Positions 36,305-43,105 of a DNA stretch of 64,000 nt are shown in pieces; positions within the stretch are counted from its first letter, which is position 1, and each line of letters begins with the position of its first letter. Below the pieces are notes generated by a model. The model was not told the DNA's origin and searched no databases. It was given only the letters and a program-made list of their open reading frames with translations. The DNA comes from Pseudonocardia benzenivorans CB1190 (GTDB lineage Bacteria; Actinomycetota; Actinomycetes; Mycobacteriales; Pseudonocardiaceae). Position numbers and translations under genes: made by a program. The DNA lies in assembly GCF_000196675.2 (NCBI RefSeq), contig NC_015312.1, positions 2,480,001-2,544,000 of the forward strand. Direction: 5' to 3'.

Positions 36305-36381
36305 TCGGCGATCCGGAACAGGAGGATCCCGCGCTCGTGGGGGTTACGGGCGTGAGCACCGCCAGGACCGCGGAGCCGTCG

Positions 36382-36398
36382 CGGCAGGACTCCTGCCG
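36382..36398. repeat. Perfect 17-bp palindrome CGGCAGGA-C-TCCTGCCG
   Basis: Eight-base arms around a single C, 78 bp after the dehydrogenase stop. It may be a terminator for that gene or an operator for the CBS gene. Confidence 0.45.
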
Positions 36399-36454
36399 GG
36401 TTCGGCGGTCGGGGAAACCGGCCGGCGAGTACCGGCCCACGGTTGTCGCGCGGC

Positions 36455-36480
36455 GTGTGTCCCGGCGGGGGACCGGGTAA
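36455..36480 (+). promoter_or_regulatory. SigF-like promoter GTGTG-N15-GGGTAA
   Basis: -35 GTGTG (36455-36459), 15 bp spacer, -10 GGGTAA (36475-36480), 72 bp before the CBS gene. Same -35, spacer and -10 as the element before gvpY (55388-55413). Confidence 0.5.
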
Positions 36481-36552
36481 CCGGTCCGGATCGGGACCGG
36501 ATTCGGACCGGACGCGCCTCGCCCGCCACGGCGAGGCGACGAGAGGAGCACG

Positions 36553-36969
36553 ATGCCCACCGCGCGCGAGATCATGACCGCGGACGTCACCTTCGTCCGC
36601 GGCGACGAGCCCGTCCGAGAGGCGGCGACCAAGCTGGCCGACGCCGGCGTCGGCGCGCTGCCGATCTGCGGCGTCGACGACCAGCTGGTCGGGATGCTCA
36701 CCGACCGCGACATCGTCACCAAGGTGATCGCGGCGGGGAAGGACCCACTGGCGGTGCGTGCCGGGGAGCTCGCCCAGGGCGAGGCCGTGACGGTCGGCGC
36801 GGACGACGACGTCGCCGAACTGATGCGCACGATGGTGGCGCACAAGGTGCGCCGCGTTCCGGTGATCGACGGCACCCGGGTCGTCGGGGTCATCAGCCTC
36901 GCCGACGTCGCCCGCAGCCTCGACGACGCCGACACCGGCATGCTCACCGAGGCCCTGTCCACGGACTGA
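36553..36969 (+). CDS. Two-CBS-domain protein (Rv2626c-like)
   Basis: 138 residues made of a CBS pair: residues about 8-62 (VREAATKLADAGVGALPI...DRDI) and 70-130 (VAELMRTMVAHKVRRVPVIDG). CBS pairs bind adenine nucleotides and sense energy state. Size and domain arrangement equal the stand-alone hypoxia-response protein of mycobacteria (Hrp1/Rv2626c), a DosR-regulon member; orthology is not shown. ATG 36553 follows GAGAGGAG. Regulated probably by the SigF-like promoter upstream. Confidence 0.88.
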   Translation: MPTAREIMTADVTFVRGDEPVREAATKLADAGVGALPICGVDDQLVGMLTDRDIVTKVIAAGKDPLAVRAGELAQGEAVTVGADDDVAELMRTMVAHKVRRVPVIDGTRVVGVISLADVARSLDDADTGMLTEALSTD

Positions 36970-37118
36970 GCACGTGAACGCGGCAGGAGACCCTCACCCG
37001 CCGACGCCGAGGAGCGCGGCTGCGCAGGGAGCGACGATGCCCCTGAACCAGACGTGCGCGCCAACGGCCGAGCGGCGGATCGGCACGACGAGTCGAAGGA
37101 CGCCGGGCGGTCGGCGGG

Positions 37119-37143
37119 GGATGTCCGGCGCCGGCCCGGGTAC
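37119..37143 (+). promoter_or_regulatory. SigF-like promoter GGATG-N14-GGGTAC, nine bases before an ATG
   Basis: -35 GGATG (37119-37123), 14 bp spacer, -10 GGGTAC (37138-37143); the ATG of the P450 relic follows after nine bases. The same elements and distances occur before the 67-residue gene at 17430. Confidence 0.45.
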
Positions 37144-37152
37144 GCACCGGGC

Positions 37153-37595
37153 ATGACGCACTCCTCCGCGCGCACGGCGGGCGACCCGCCGGCCGACCCC
37201 AGGCCCGCGGCACCGCCCGCGCTGCCCGAGGCCTCCGCCGCCGACACCGCCCGGGTGCTGGCGTTGGCCGTAGGTCCGATCGTCGCCCAGGAGGTGATCG
37301 CCCGCAGGCGCCGGGTCGTCGCGCTGGCCGGGCGCCGCGTCGGTTCAGCCCCGACGGCTGGCTGGACGGGACCTACGACGCGGACCCGGCGATCGTCCCC
37401 TTCAGCGCCGGGCCCGCGCACTGCCCGGGCCGCGAGCTCGTCCTGCTGACGGCGTCGACGATGCTGGCGACGCTCGTCGGTGACCTCGACCTGACCGTGC
37501 GCCCCGCGGGCCTGCTCGTGCCGGGACGCCCGCTGCCGGGCGGCCTCGACCCGTTCACGCTGCGGTTCGCGGTCCACGGCCGGGCGGACGCCTAG
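37153..37595 (+). pseudogene. Cytochrome P450 relic with large internal deletion
   Basis: The first ~60 codons (ATG 37153) read as a P450 N-terminus ending LGPIVAQEVIARRRRVVALAG-like (shown in part). At about 37335-37341 the sequence jumps, in a different frame, to the C-terminal region: RFSPDGW (the ERR-triad Arg loop) and the haem-binding FSAGPAHCPGRELV with its Cys ligand, ending at a TAG at 37593-37595. Roughly 300 residues, including the I-helix and ExxR, are gone. Promoter and start survive, so a truncated message may still be made. Confidence 0.75.
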
Positions 37596-37745
37596 CGGCG
37601 CACACCGCGCCGACGCGGCACGGGGCGTACCGGCTCGACGCGGCCGGTCGGGCCGGGGCCGGGCCGACGCGACGCGCTCACCGGGTGTCCCGGTGGTGGC
37701 GCGCCGCGCCGGCCGGCGCCGCCGCTGCCGCCGCGCCGGCAGCCG

Positions 37746-38627
37746 TCACTCCTTGTTCAGTTTGTCCTGTGCCAGACCCGCGACCTTCTCGACCGTGTTC
37801 GGCAGCTCCGTCGTGCCGTACAGGCGGCTGTCGGGGTGGGTGGGTGGCGGCATCGGGGCGGTCGTCGTCGGCCCGTCGTGGTAGGTGAACTCGCCGTGCC
37901 CGTCGACGCTGGGGCCCTTGGCCCAGCGGCCCTCGGAGGCCTGCGCGCCGTCGCTGAAGTTCTGGTACTGGTAGCTGACCTCGGTGAACTCCTTCGACTG
38001 CGGGAAGTTGCTGGGCGTCGGCATCGTCTCCGCGCCCTCCTCCTGCAGCTCGGCCGCGGCGGCCAGCCACATGTTCTGGTGCATGGTGTCGCGGGCGAGC
38101 AGGAACGACAGCAGCTCGCGCACACCTGCGTCGTCGGTCATGTGGTAGAGCCGTGCGACCTGGACGCGGCCCTGCATCTCGGCGTTGGCGTTGGCGGTGA
38201 AGTCGGCGAGCAGGTTGCCGCTGGCGGTGATGAAGCTGCCCTGCCACGGGTTGCCGTTGCTGTCGACGGGCCGCGCGCCGGCACCGGCGACGATGGCGTG
38301 CTGCACGTCGGTGCCGCCGATCACGGCGGCGACCGTCGGGTCGTCCTGGACGGCGTCCTCGGTGATGCCCAGCGGGGCCTTCTCCAGCAGCTGGGCGATC
38401 ATCGTCGCGAGCATCTCGACGTGCCCGATCTCCTCGGACGCGACACCGAAGACGAGGTCGCGGTACTTGCCCGGCGTGTGCATGTTCCAGCCCTGGAACA
38501 TGTACTGCATCGCGACGGTGATCTCGCCGTACTGCCCGCCCAGCACCTCCTGGAGCTTGCGGGCGTACACGGCGTCGGGCTTGTCCGGTGTCGACTTGAA
38601 CTGCAGTTCTTGGCGGTGCAGAAACAC
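37746..38627 (-). CDS. Manganese catalase
   Basis: 293 residues. The ferritin-like dimanganese site is seen in the helices GEITVAMQYMFQGWN, ASEEIGHVEMLATMIAQ (ExxH) and FTANANAEMQGRVQVARLYHM (ligand Glu) plus RDTMHQNMWLAA. The C-terminus is the variable Pro-rich tail of this family. It disproportionates H2O2 without haem. The GTG start at 38627 follows GAGGAGCAC. It lies 165 bp after the EgtD-like gene on the same strand, with a possible promoter in between. Confidence 0.9.
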   Translation of the reverse strand: MFLHRQELQFKSTPDKPDAVYARKLQEVLGGQYGEITVAMQYMFQGWNMHTPGKYRDLVFGVASEEIGHVEMLATMIAQLLEKAPLGITEDAVQDDPTVAAVIGGTDVQHAIVAGAGARPVDSNGNPWQGSFITASGNLLADFTANANAEMQGRVQVARLYHMTDDAGVRELLSFLLARDTMHQNMWLAAAAELQEEGAETMPTPSNFPQSKEFTEVSYQYQNFSDGAQASEGRWAKGPSVDGHGEFTYHDGPTTTAPMPPPTHPDSRLYGTTELPNTVEKVAGLAQDKLNKE

Positions 38628-38713
38628 GTGTGCTCCTCGGGAATCGAGCGGGGGAGGCGCGGCACCGTCTCGGCCGCGCGCGATGACCCGTCACTCCGGA
38701 CGGTTCCTGTCGC

Positions 38714-38739
38714 CTGCCCGCGCGACACCGGTCGAAACC
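38714..38739 (-). promoter_or_regulatory. Probable SigF-like promoter GGTTT-N15-GGGCAG
   Basis: Minus-strand -35 GGTTT (38735-38739), 15 bp spacer, -10 GGGCAG (38714-38719), 87 bp before the Mn catalase GTG. The -10 differs from GGGTAT at two positions. Confidence 0.4.
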
Positions 38740-38792
38740 GCCCACGGAGACCGGATCGCCCACCGGCGCGGTCGCCGATGGCCGAGGTGTCC

Positions 38793-39755
38793 TCAGTCCG
38801 TCCGGCGGAACAGGAACAGGCCGTAGCGGTGGCGGTGGTCGATCCACCGGTCCTGGAGGGCCATGCCGTGGCCGACCAGCTCGGCCGCGAGCGGACCGGG
38901 CTCGAACTTCGCGGAGAAGCCGACGTTGATCGCGTCCCCGCGGCGGAGCGTCAGCGAGACGTCGAGCGCCGGTAGCGTCGCGACGTGGTCGTCCAGGACG
39001 TGCAGCAGCCCCTCGACCACCGGACCCACCACCCGTGCGCGGGGCTCGAACAGCTCGGTGCGGAAGTCGGCACCGAAGCGCGAGTTGAGATGACTCAGGT
39101 GGTTGAGCCGGAACCGCCGGAACACGTCATGGCCGGGAGGGTCGTTGTAGCAGCGTTCGAGCGTCTCGGTGGACTTGGTGAGATCGGCCGAGACGAGTAG
39201 TCCGTCGCCGGGCCGCAGCGCCGCCGCGACCGCGCCGAACAGCGCCTCGCGCTCGGCGGCCGTCGAGTTGCCGACGTTGCTGCCGAGGAAGGCCACGCAC
39301 ACCGGCTCGCCGTCGGCACGCAGCTGGGCCAGTCCCGCCTCGTAGCGGCCCCAGAGGCCGCGCACGTCGAGGTCGGGGAGGGCCGCGGTCAGGTCGGCCG
39401 CGCTGCGCTCCAGCATCTCCCGGCTCACGTCGATGGGCAGGTACGTCGTCGGCCGACGACGCAGGCACGCCGCGAGCAACAGCCGGGTCTTGCGGGCACT
39501 GCCGCTGCCCAGCTCCGCGAGCCGGGCGGTGTCGAGCGCCGCGGCGACCTCGGCGGCGTGCCGGCCGAGCAGCGTCCGCTCCACCCGCGTGAGGTAGTAC
39601 GTGGGCAGCTCGGTGATCTCCTCGAACAGCTGCGAGCCGATGCTGTCGTAGCCGAAGTGCGGCGGGATGCGGGGGACCGGTTCGCGCAGGCACGCCGCGA
39701 GGTCCGCGCCGTCGTCCCAGAACCCCGCGTCGACCGACTCGACCTCGACCGACAC
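38793..39755 (-). CDS. EgtD-like histidine-specific methyltransferase
   Basis: 320 residues, DUF2260/EgtD fold. The SAM-binding loop is LAELGSGSARKTRLLL (near residue 80), GSNVGN follows near 160, and the acceptor side has FEPRARV and a C-terminal RYGLFLFRR. EgtD trimethylates histidine to hercynine for ergothioneine. No egtA, egtB, egtC or egtE lies here, so either the rest is elsewhere or this paralogue methylates another amino acid or peptide. GTG 39755 is three bases after the preceding stop. Last gene of the methyltransferase/CDGSH operon. Confidence 0.82.
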   Translation of the reverse strand: MSVEVESVDAGFWDDGADLAACLREPVPRIPPHFGYDSIGSQLFEEITELPTYYLTRVERTLLGRHAAEVAAALDTARLAELGSGSARKTRLLLAACLRRRPTTYLPIDVSREMLERSAADLTAALPDLDVRGLWGRYEAGLAQLRADGEPVCVAFLGSNVGNSTAAEREALFGAVAAALRPGDGLLVSADLTKSTETLERCYNDPPGHDVFRRFRLNHLSHLNSRFGADFRTELFEPRARVVGPVVEGLLHVLDDHVATLPALDVSLTLRRGDAINVGFSAKFEPGPLAAELVGHGMALQDRWIDHRHRYGLFLFRRTD

Positions 39756-39758
39756 CTG

Positions 39759-40778
39759 TCAGCCCGCGGACCCGGTGGGGGTGGTGCGCAGGCTCGTCGT
39801 GCCGCGCTCCCAGCACCCCAGCAGGTGCTCGCCCATCCGCTCCGCGAGCAGCGAGCTCGCGCGGATCCCGAAGACGACGTCGGCCGCCAGCTCCGGTTCC
39901 GCGGCCAGCAGCGGGTCGAGCACGCTGCGCCGCACGACCTGCTCGTGCACCGCGTCGGCCTCGACGTGCTCGTCGTAGAACCGGATCGCGGCGGGCCCGC
40001 AGCCCAGCCGGCGCATGGCCTTGACCAGCCGCTCGGACCCCGGCGACGACGTCAGCTCGACCATCGCGAACTGCCCGACGGACGCGCCCCGCAGCCCGCG
40101 GTGCAGCCCGCACAGGGTCATGAGGTTCACCTCGGCGAGTGTGGCGCCGGGGGCCTGCTCGACGTAGGCGCCGTACGCGTCGCTCAGCCCGATCTCGACC
40201 ATCATCTCCGCGAACAGCGTGGAGTGCATGCGCTCGGGACGTCCCGAGCCGTACTCGTCGTGCTCGACGGTGACCAGGCCCGCCTTCGCCGGCCCCGACA
40301 GCCGCGGGATCACCCACGCCTGCGGGTCGGCCTCCTTGAGGTGGTAGATCGACCGGTGCGCGACGTACTCGCGCAGCTGCCCGAGGGTCCCGTCGCGCTG
40401 CAGGTGGTGCGACACCCCGCGCACCCCCGGCCCGACCGGCTCGACGAGCAGCGACTCCACCTCGGCGGCGACGTCGTCGCCCGGTTCGACGTCGGCCCGC
40501 AGCGCCGCGAGGAAGACCTGCTCCAGCTGCCGGCGCAGGCCGAGGACCGCCGGGTCCCACTCGCGGTCGTCGTCGACGCCGGCGAACCCCCGATAGTGCA
40601 GCTCGTAGCAGCAGTGCAGCGCGAGCTGCAGGTCGTCGCCGTAGGGGTCCGCGTCCGCGGTGTCGACGGCGGGGACCGGATCGCCGCGCAACGCGGCGAC
40701 GACGGCCCCGGACAGCGGTCCGCGCGGCGTGGGCAGCTCGGGCGCCGCGGTACGGGGGCGGTCCAGCGTCCCGGTCAT
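39759..40778 (-). CDS. Haem-oxygenase-like iron-containing redox enzyme
   Basis: 339 residues. The fold is inferred from helices with acidic/His ligands: LQLALHCCYELHYRGFAG (Glu, His), HSTLFAEMMVEIGL (Glu), MTLCGLHRGLRGASVGQ (His) and RFYDEHVEADAVHEQ (Asp, Glu, His). These fit the haem-oxygenase-like diiron oxidase group (Haem_oxygenas_2), whose members cleave C-C or oxidise C-N bonds in natural products and metallophores. ATG 40778 overlaps the CDGSH stop by 4 bp. Substrate unknown; the coupled EgtD-like gene suggests a methylated amino-acid-type compound. Confidence 0.75.
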   Translation of the reverse strand: MTGTLDRPRTAAPELPTPRGPLSGAVVAALRGDPVPAVDTADADPYGDDLQLALHCCYELHYRGFAGVDDDREWDPAVLGLRRQLEQVFLAALRADVEPGDDVAAEVESLLVEPVGPGVRGVSHHLQRDGTLGQLREYVAHRSIYHLKEADPQAWVIPRLSGPAKAGLVTVEHDEYGSGRPERMHSTLFAEMMVEIGLSDAYGAYVEQAPGATLAEVNLMTLCGLHRGLRGASVGQFAMVELTSSPGSERLVKAMRRLGCGPAAIRFYDEHVEADAVHEQVVRRSVLDPLLAAEPELAADVVFGIRASSLLAERMGEHLLGCWERGTTSLRTTPTGSAG

Positions 40779-40999
40779 GCCTCACGTCCTTCCTGTCGCA
40801 CCTTGCGCCGGTGGCTCGCGTCGCAGATCGGGTAGCGCTTGCTGCGGCGGCAATGGCACACGGCGGTGACGGCGCGGTCCGAGCGCACCCGCGACCCGTC
40901 GGGCAGCTCCAGCTCGACCGGGCCGCTGACCAGAGCCGGGCCCTCCTCGGTCAGCACGATGCGGGTCGGCTCCGGGCGCGCGAGCCGGCGCTCAACCAC
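40775..40999 (-). CDS. CDGSH-type iron-sulfur protein
   Basis: 74 residues. The cluster motif is CHCRRSKRYPICDASH (residues about 48-63), the three-Cys-one-His [2Fe-2S] site, with CDAS in place of the usual CDGS. Before it comes a short beta domain (VELELPDGSRVRSDRAV). It may pass electrons to the iron enzyme next to it. The GTG at 40999 overlaps the upstream gene by 8 bp; the stop overlaps the next start by 4 bp. Confidence 0.85.
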   Translation of the reverse strand: MVERRLARPEPTRIVLTEEGPALVSGPVELELPDGSRVRSDRAVTAVCHCRRSKRYPICDASHRRKVRQEGREA

Positions 41000-41639
41000 G
41001 ACGGGCCTCGACGACGACCAGCTCCTCGAGGTGTTCGCCCGGCTCGATGAGACCACTGCGCTCGAGCAGCTGGGCACGCGAGCGCATCACCGGCCCGAAC
41101 GGGATGCGCGCGCGGTCGACGACGTCGGCCGCCAGCCCGGCGGCGGCGAGCCGCTCGAGCGTGCGCTCGGGGCCGCACACCGCGGAGTGCACCAGCAGCA
41201 GCGTGCCGTCGTCCTCGAGGTGCTCGGGCGCGCCGTCGCAGATCCGGTCGAGGATCGCGCGCCCGGTCGGGCCCGCGTCCCAGCTGCGGCCGCGGGTGTG
41301 CCGGGGCAGGACCGAGGTCTCCGACGGCACGTACGGCGGGTTGGCGACGATCAGCCCGAACCGGCGGCCGCGCACCGGCTCGTACAGGTCGCCGCGGTGG
41401 ACCCGGACGGGCCTGCGGTGCAGCAGGAAGTTCAGCCGCGTGGTGGCGACGCAGCGTCGGGAGAGGTCGACGGCGGTCACCGACTGCGCCCCGGCCCGCG
41501 CGCCGGTGAGCGCGAGCGCGCCGGTACCGGTGCCGAGGTCGAGGACGTGCCGCCCGTGTGCGAGCTGGGCGACGCGGCCGGCGAGCAGGTGGGTGTCGGA
41601 CTGGGCCTTGTACACCCCGGGAGGACAGAGAAGGATCAC
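40992..41639 (-). CDS. HemK/PrmC-MTQ2-like class I methyltransferase
   Basis: 215 residues. The SAM motif I is VLDLGTGTGALAL (near residue 33); motif IV is VANPPYVPS (near residue 98), the NPPY that defines N-methyltransferases of the HemK2/MTQ2 group acting on Gln, Lys or DNA adenine. There is no N-terminal PrmC domain, so the release factor is not the evident target. The protein starts with GTG 41639 and is the first gene of the four-gene operon; a SigF-like promoter lies 65 bp upstream. What it methylates is unknown. Confidence 0.8.
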   Translation of the reverse strand: MILLCPPGVYKAQSDTHLLAGRVAQLAHGRHVLDLGTGTGALALTGARAGAQSVTAVDLSRRCVATTRLNFLLHRRPVRVHRGDLYEPVRGRRFGLIVANPPYVPSETSVLPRHTRGRSWDAGPTGRAILDRICDGAPEHLEDDGTLLLVHSAVCGPERTLERLAAAGLAADVVDRARIPFGPVMRSRAQLLERSGLIEPGEHLEELVVVEARRG

Positions 41640-41703
41640 GTGCGGTCCTCGGTGCGGACGGGGGTCCGCGCGGACCCGTGGACGACGGCAGGCATATCGG
41701 TCC

Positions 41704-41729
41704 ATACCCGGCCCCGCGGCGCTTAAGCC
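41704..41729 (-). promoter_or_regulatory. SigF-like promoter GGCTT-N15-GGGTAT
   Basis: Minus-strand -10 GGGTAT (41704-41709), 15 bp spacer, -35 GGCTT (41725-41729). The leader length to the first gene (about 60 nt) is close to that of the glycosyltransferase operon promoter. Confidence 0.5.
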
Positions 41730-41788
41730 TGTCCCTGTCGGCCGCCGCTGCACCCCGTCGCCGGCGGCTCCGTATCGACACTCCGGTA

Positions 41789-41819
41789 TTGACACCCCGC
41801 GGGCCTCGCTGCCTACAGT
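41789..41819 (+). promoter_or_regulatory. Housekeeping-type promoter TTGACA-N19-TACAGT (module 1)
   Basis: -35 TTGACA (41789-41794) and -10-like TACAGT (41814-41819), 11 bp before the SAM-I aptamer. The second module has the same layout (TTGACG-N19-TAGAGT), supporting it. The spacer is longer than ideal. Confidence 0.55.
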
Positions 41820-41829
41820 GAAAGCAGAC

Positions 41830-41919
41830 CCATCCAGAGCGGCCGAGAGACCCGGCTCGTCGACGCCGCAGCAACCCCCCGCCCCGTGCGGGTGCGGGTG
41901 CTCCCGCCGGGGTCGATGG
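41830..41919 (+). ncRNA. SAM-I (S-box) riboswitch, copy 1
   Basis: P1 pairs CCATC (41830-41834) with GATGG (41915-41919). The core reads AGAGCGGCCGAGAGA, then GGCTC, then a GCAACC loop after GACGCCGCA, and later GGGTGC. These are the conserved SAM-I elements. The 3' strand of P1 abuts GGAGGA, the ribosome site of the leader peptide that starts nine bases later, so SAM binding could block leader translation. Downstream gene: leader peptide, then a 119-residue protein. Confidence 0.82.
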
Positions 41920-41927
41920 AGGACGTC

Positions 41928-42005
41928 ATGGACGGCACCCGGCCGGCGTTGTCGCGGCGTCGTCACGTCGACTTCGGACGCACGGAGGCCGCGCTCTGTC
42001 GGTGA
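41928..42005 (+). CDS. Cys-Arg leader peptide 1
   Basis: 25 residues containing RRRHVDFGRTE and ending AALCR. It belongs to the actinobacterial leader-peptide type with an RRxHVDL...A.CR pattern that precedes sulfur-metabolism genes. The near-terminal Cys codon would stall ribosomes when cysteinyl-tRNA is short. ATG 41928 has the ribosome site GGAGGA that touches the aptamer P1. The second copy (42770) shares the HVD...RT...CR core. Confidence 0.75.
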   Translation: MDGTRPALSRRRHVDFGRTEAALCR

Positions 42006-42049
42006 CCCCGCCCGCCCCCGGTCACCCCTCCCGACATCGGAGCAACGCC

Positions 42050-42409
42050 ATGTCCGTCGACGCCGTGCCCACTCACACCCCGCCCATCCACACCCCGCCC
42101 ATCCACACCCTGCCCGCACCTGCCCGCTCGATCTCCGCGGAGCCCTCGCCACGGGAGCGGCGCCGCGCGCACATCGCCGCCCGGCTGCTCGACGGCCTCG
42201 AGTCGCTCCTGGAACGCAACCGGGCTTTGCTCGGTGACCCGGACGCGGGTGCGCTGCACGTCGAGCTGATCGCGGCGGAGGTCGCGCACGAGCTCGCGAT
42301 CGCCCGCGCGGCGTTGCGGCGCGCGCCGGCCCTGCAGCCGCCGCGGCCCACCGGCTCGGCCGGCGCGCCGAGCACCCCGGCCGTGCCCGGCGAGCCCACA
42401 CGACCCTGA
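42050..42409 (+). CDS. Hypothetical protein behind SAM-I module 1
   Basis: 119 residues. The N-terminus has THTPPIHTPPIHT-type repeats with several His and Pro. The middle (residues about 33-90) forms two amphipathic helices (RERRRAHIAARLLDGLES, then ELIAAEVAHELAIARAA), and the tail is Pro-rich. No family is recognised and no signal peptide. It is the only gene between the two riboswitch modules and is followed by a terminator, so SAM-I copy 1 and leader 1 seem devoted to it. A histidine-rich metal-binding role is only a guess. Confidence 0.55.
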   Translation: MSVDAVPTHTPPIHTPPIHTLPAPARSISAEPSPRERRRAHIAARLLDGLESLLERNRALLGDPDAGALHVELIAAEVAHELAIARAALRRAPALQPPRPTGSAGAPSTPAVPGEPTRP

Positions 42410-42436
42410 TCCCGCAAGCGGCGGGCGCCGCGACGC

Positions 42437-42464
42437 CGGCGGCCGGGCCGGCGCCCGGCCGCCG
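42437..42464 (+). terminator. Terminator hairpin closing module 1
   Basis: 12-bp perfect stem CGGCGGCCGGGC (42437-42448) with GCCCGGCCGCCG (42453-42464), loop CGGC, 27 bp after the stop of the 119-residue gene. Confidence 0.6.
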
Positions 42465-42618
42465 ACGGGGCCGTCGCGTCCCGAGCCGAATGTCCGGCGC
42501 ATCGGCGACCGCATCCCGAATCGTCCTGCGGAATGGGATCGGGGCCGCGGTGTTCGGACAGGTCGATCCCGTCGACACCGCGTTTCGGTCCGTGTGTGTC
42601 ACATCGTCGCCCGGAGGA

Positions 42619-42649
42619 TTGACGCCGCCCGCGTCCATGTACGTAGAGT
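42619..42649 (+). promoter_or_regulatory. Housekeeping-type promoter TTGACG-N19-TAGAGT (module 2)
   Basis: -35 TTGACG (42619-42624) and -10-like TAGAGT (42644-42649), 23 bp before the second aptamer. Layout identical to module 1. Confidence 0.55.
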
Positions 42650-42672
42650 GCAGAAGTTCCTCCGGGGACACA

Positions 42673-42761
42673 CCATCCAGAGCGGCCGAGAGACCTGGCT
42701 CGACGACGCCGCAGCAACCCCCCGCCCGAGCGGGTGCGGGTGCTAAAGCCGGGAGCGATGG
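42673..42761 (+). ncRNA. SAM-I (S-box) riboswitch, copy 2
   Basis: P1 CCATC (42673-42677) with GATGG (42757-42761). The core is almost identical to copy 1 up to the GCAACC loop; the later part is GGGTGCTAAAGCCGGGAG, closer to the SAM-I consensus than copy 1. The P3 stem-loop between differs in sequence while keeping its pairing, as expected of a maintained RNA. It precedes leader peptide 2 and the ABC transporter operon. Confidence 0.85.
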
Positions 42762-42769
42762 AGGATGCG

Positions 42770-42838
42770 ATGTTCCTGGGAGTGCGGCGGTTGCACGTCG
42801 ACCTCAAGCGCACGGCCGGAGCGGTCTGTCGGGTCTGA
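42770..42838 (+). CDS. Cys-Arg leader peptide 2
   Basis: 22 residues with RRLHVDLKRT and ending AVCRV. It matches the actinobacterial sulfur-gene leader-peptide pattern. ATG 42770 follows GGAGGA, which overlaps the last bases of the aptamer P1; an ATG five bases earlier is in another frame. It lies about 270 bp before the substrate-binding protein gene. Confidence 0.78.
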   Translation: MFLGVRRLHVDLKRTAGAVCRV

Positions 42839-43105
42839 CGACCCTGGCCCGTCCACGCTCGTGCACGAGAGGTCACCTCATGGCCCACCTCCGTCTCGCC
42901 GTCGCCCTCGACGGCGCGTGATGCGCAGCGAGTACACGGGCTCGACCCTGCGCGACAACCTCGGCCTGCACCCGCCCATGGGCCTCGGCGAACCACACCG
43001 GCCACGCGCCGTCCTGACCCCGAACCCGTCCGACCGCCGACCACGACCGGCCCCGTCCGGCCCACCCGCCGACGGGGACGCTCCCTCCCGAAGAAGGAAC
43101 CACCG
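42839..43105 (+). promoter_or_regulatory. Leader between leader peptide 2 and the ABC transporter operon
   Basis: About 267 nt of expected transcript leader. A 13-codon frame (42880-42921) and a frame 42921-43109 that ends in ATGA overlap with the substrate-binding gene are open, but neither resembles a protein family. Antiterminator/terminator pairing should lie here but I cannot resolve it by eye. Confidence 0.4.

Noticed and set aside
38793-39755. Ergothioneine biosynthesis cluster
   Set aside because: Only the EgtD-like gene is here; egtA, egtB, egtC and egtE are absent, so the pathway cannot be assigned from this window.
41830-41919. SAM-IV rather than SAM-I class
   Set aside because: The order AGAG, GAGAGA, GGCTC, GCAACC and later GGTGC fits SAM-I. 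The SAM-IV-specific 3' pseudoknot layout is not evident. A covariance search should settle it.
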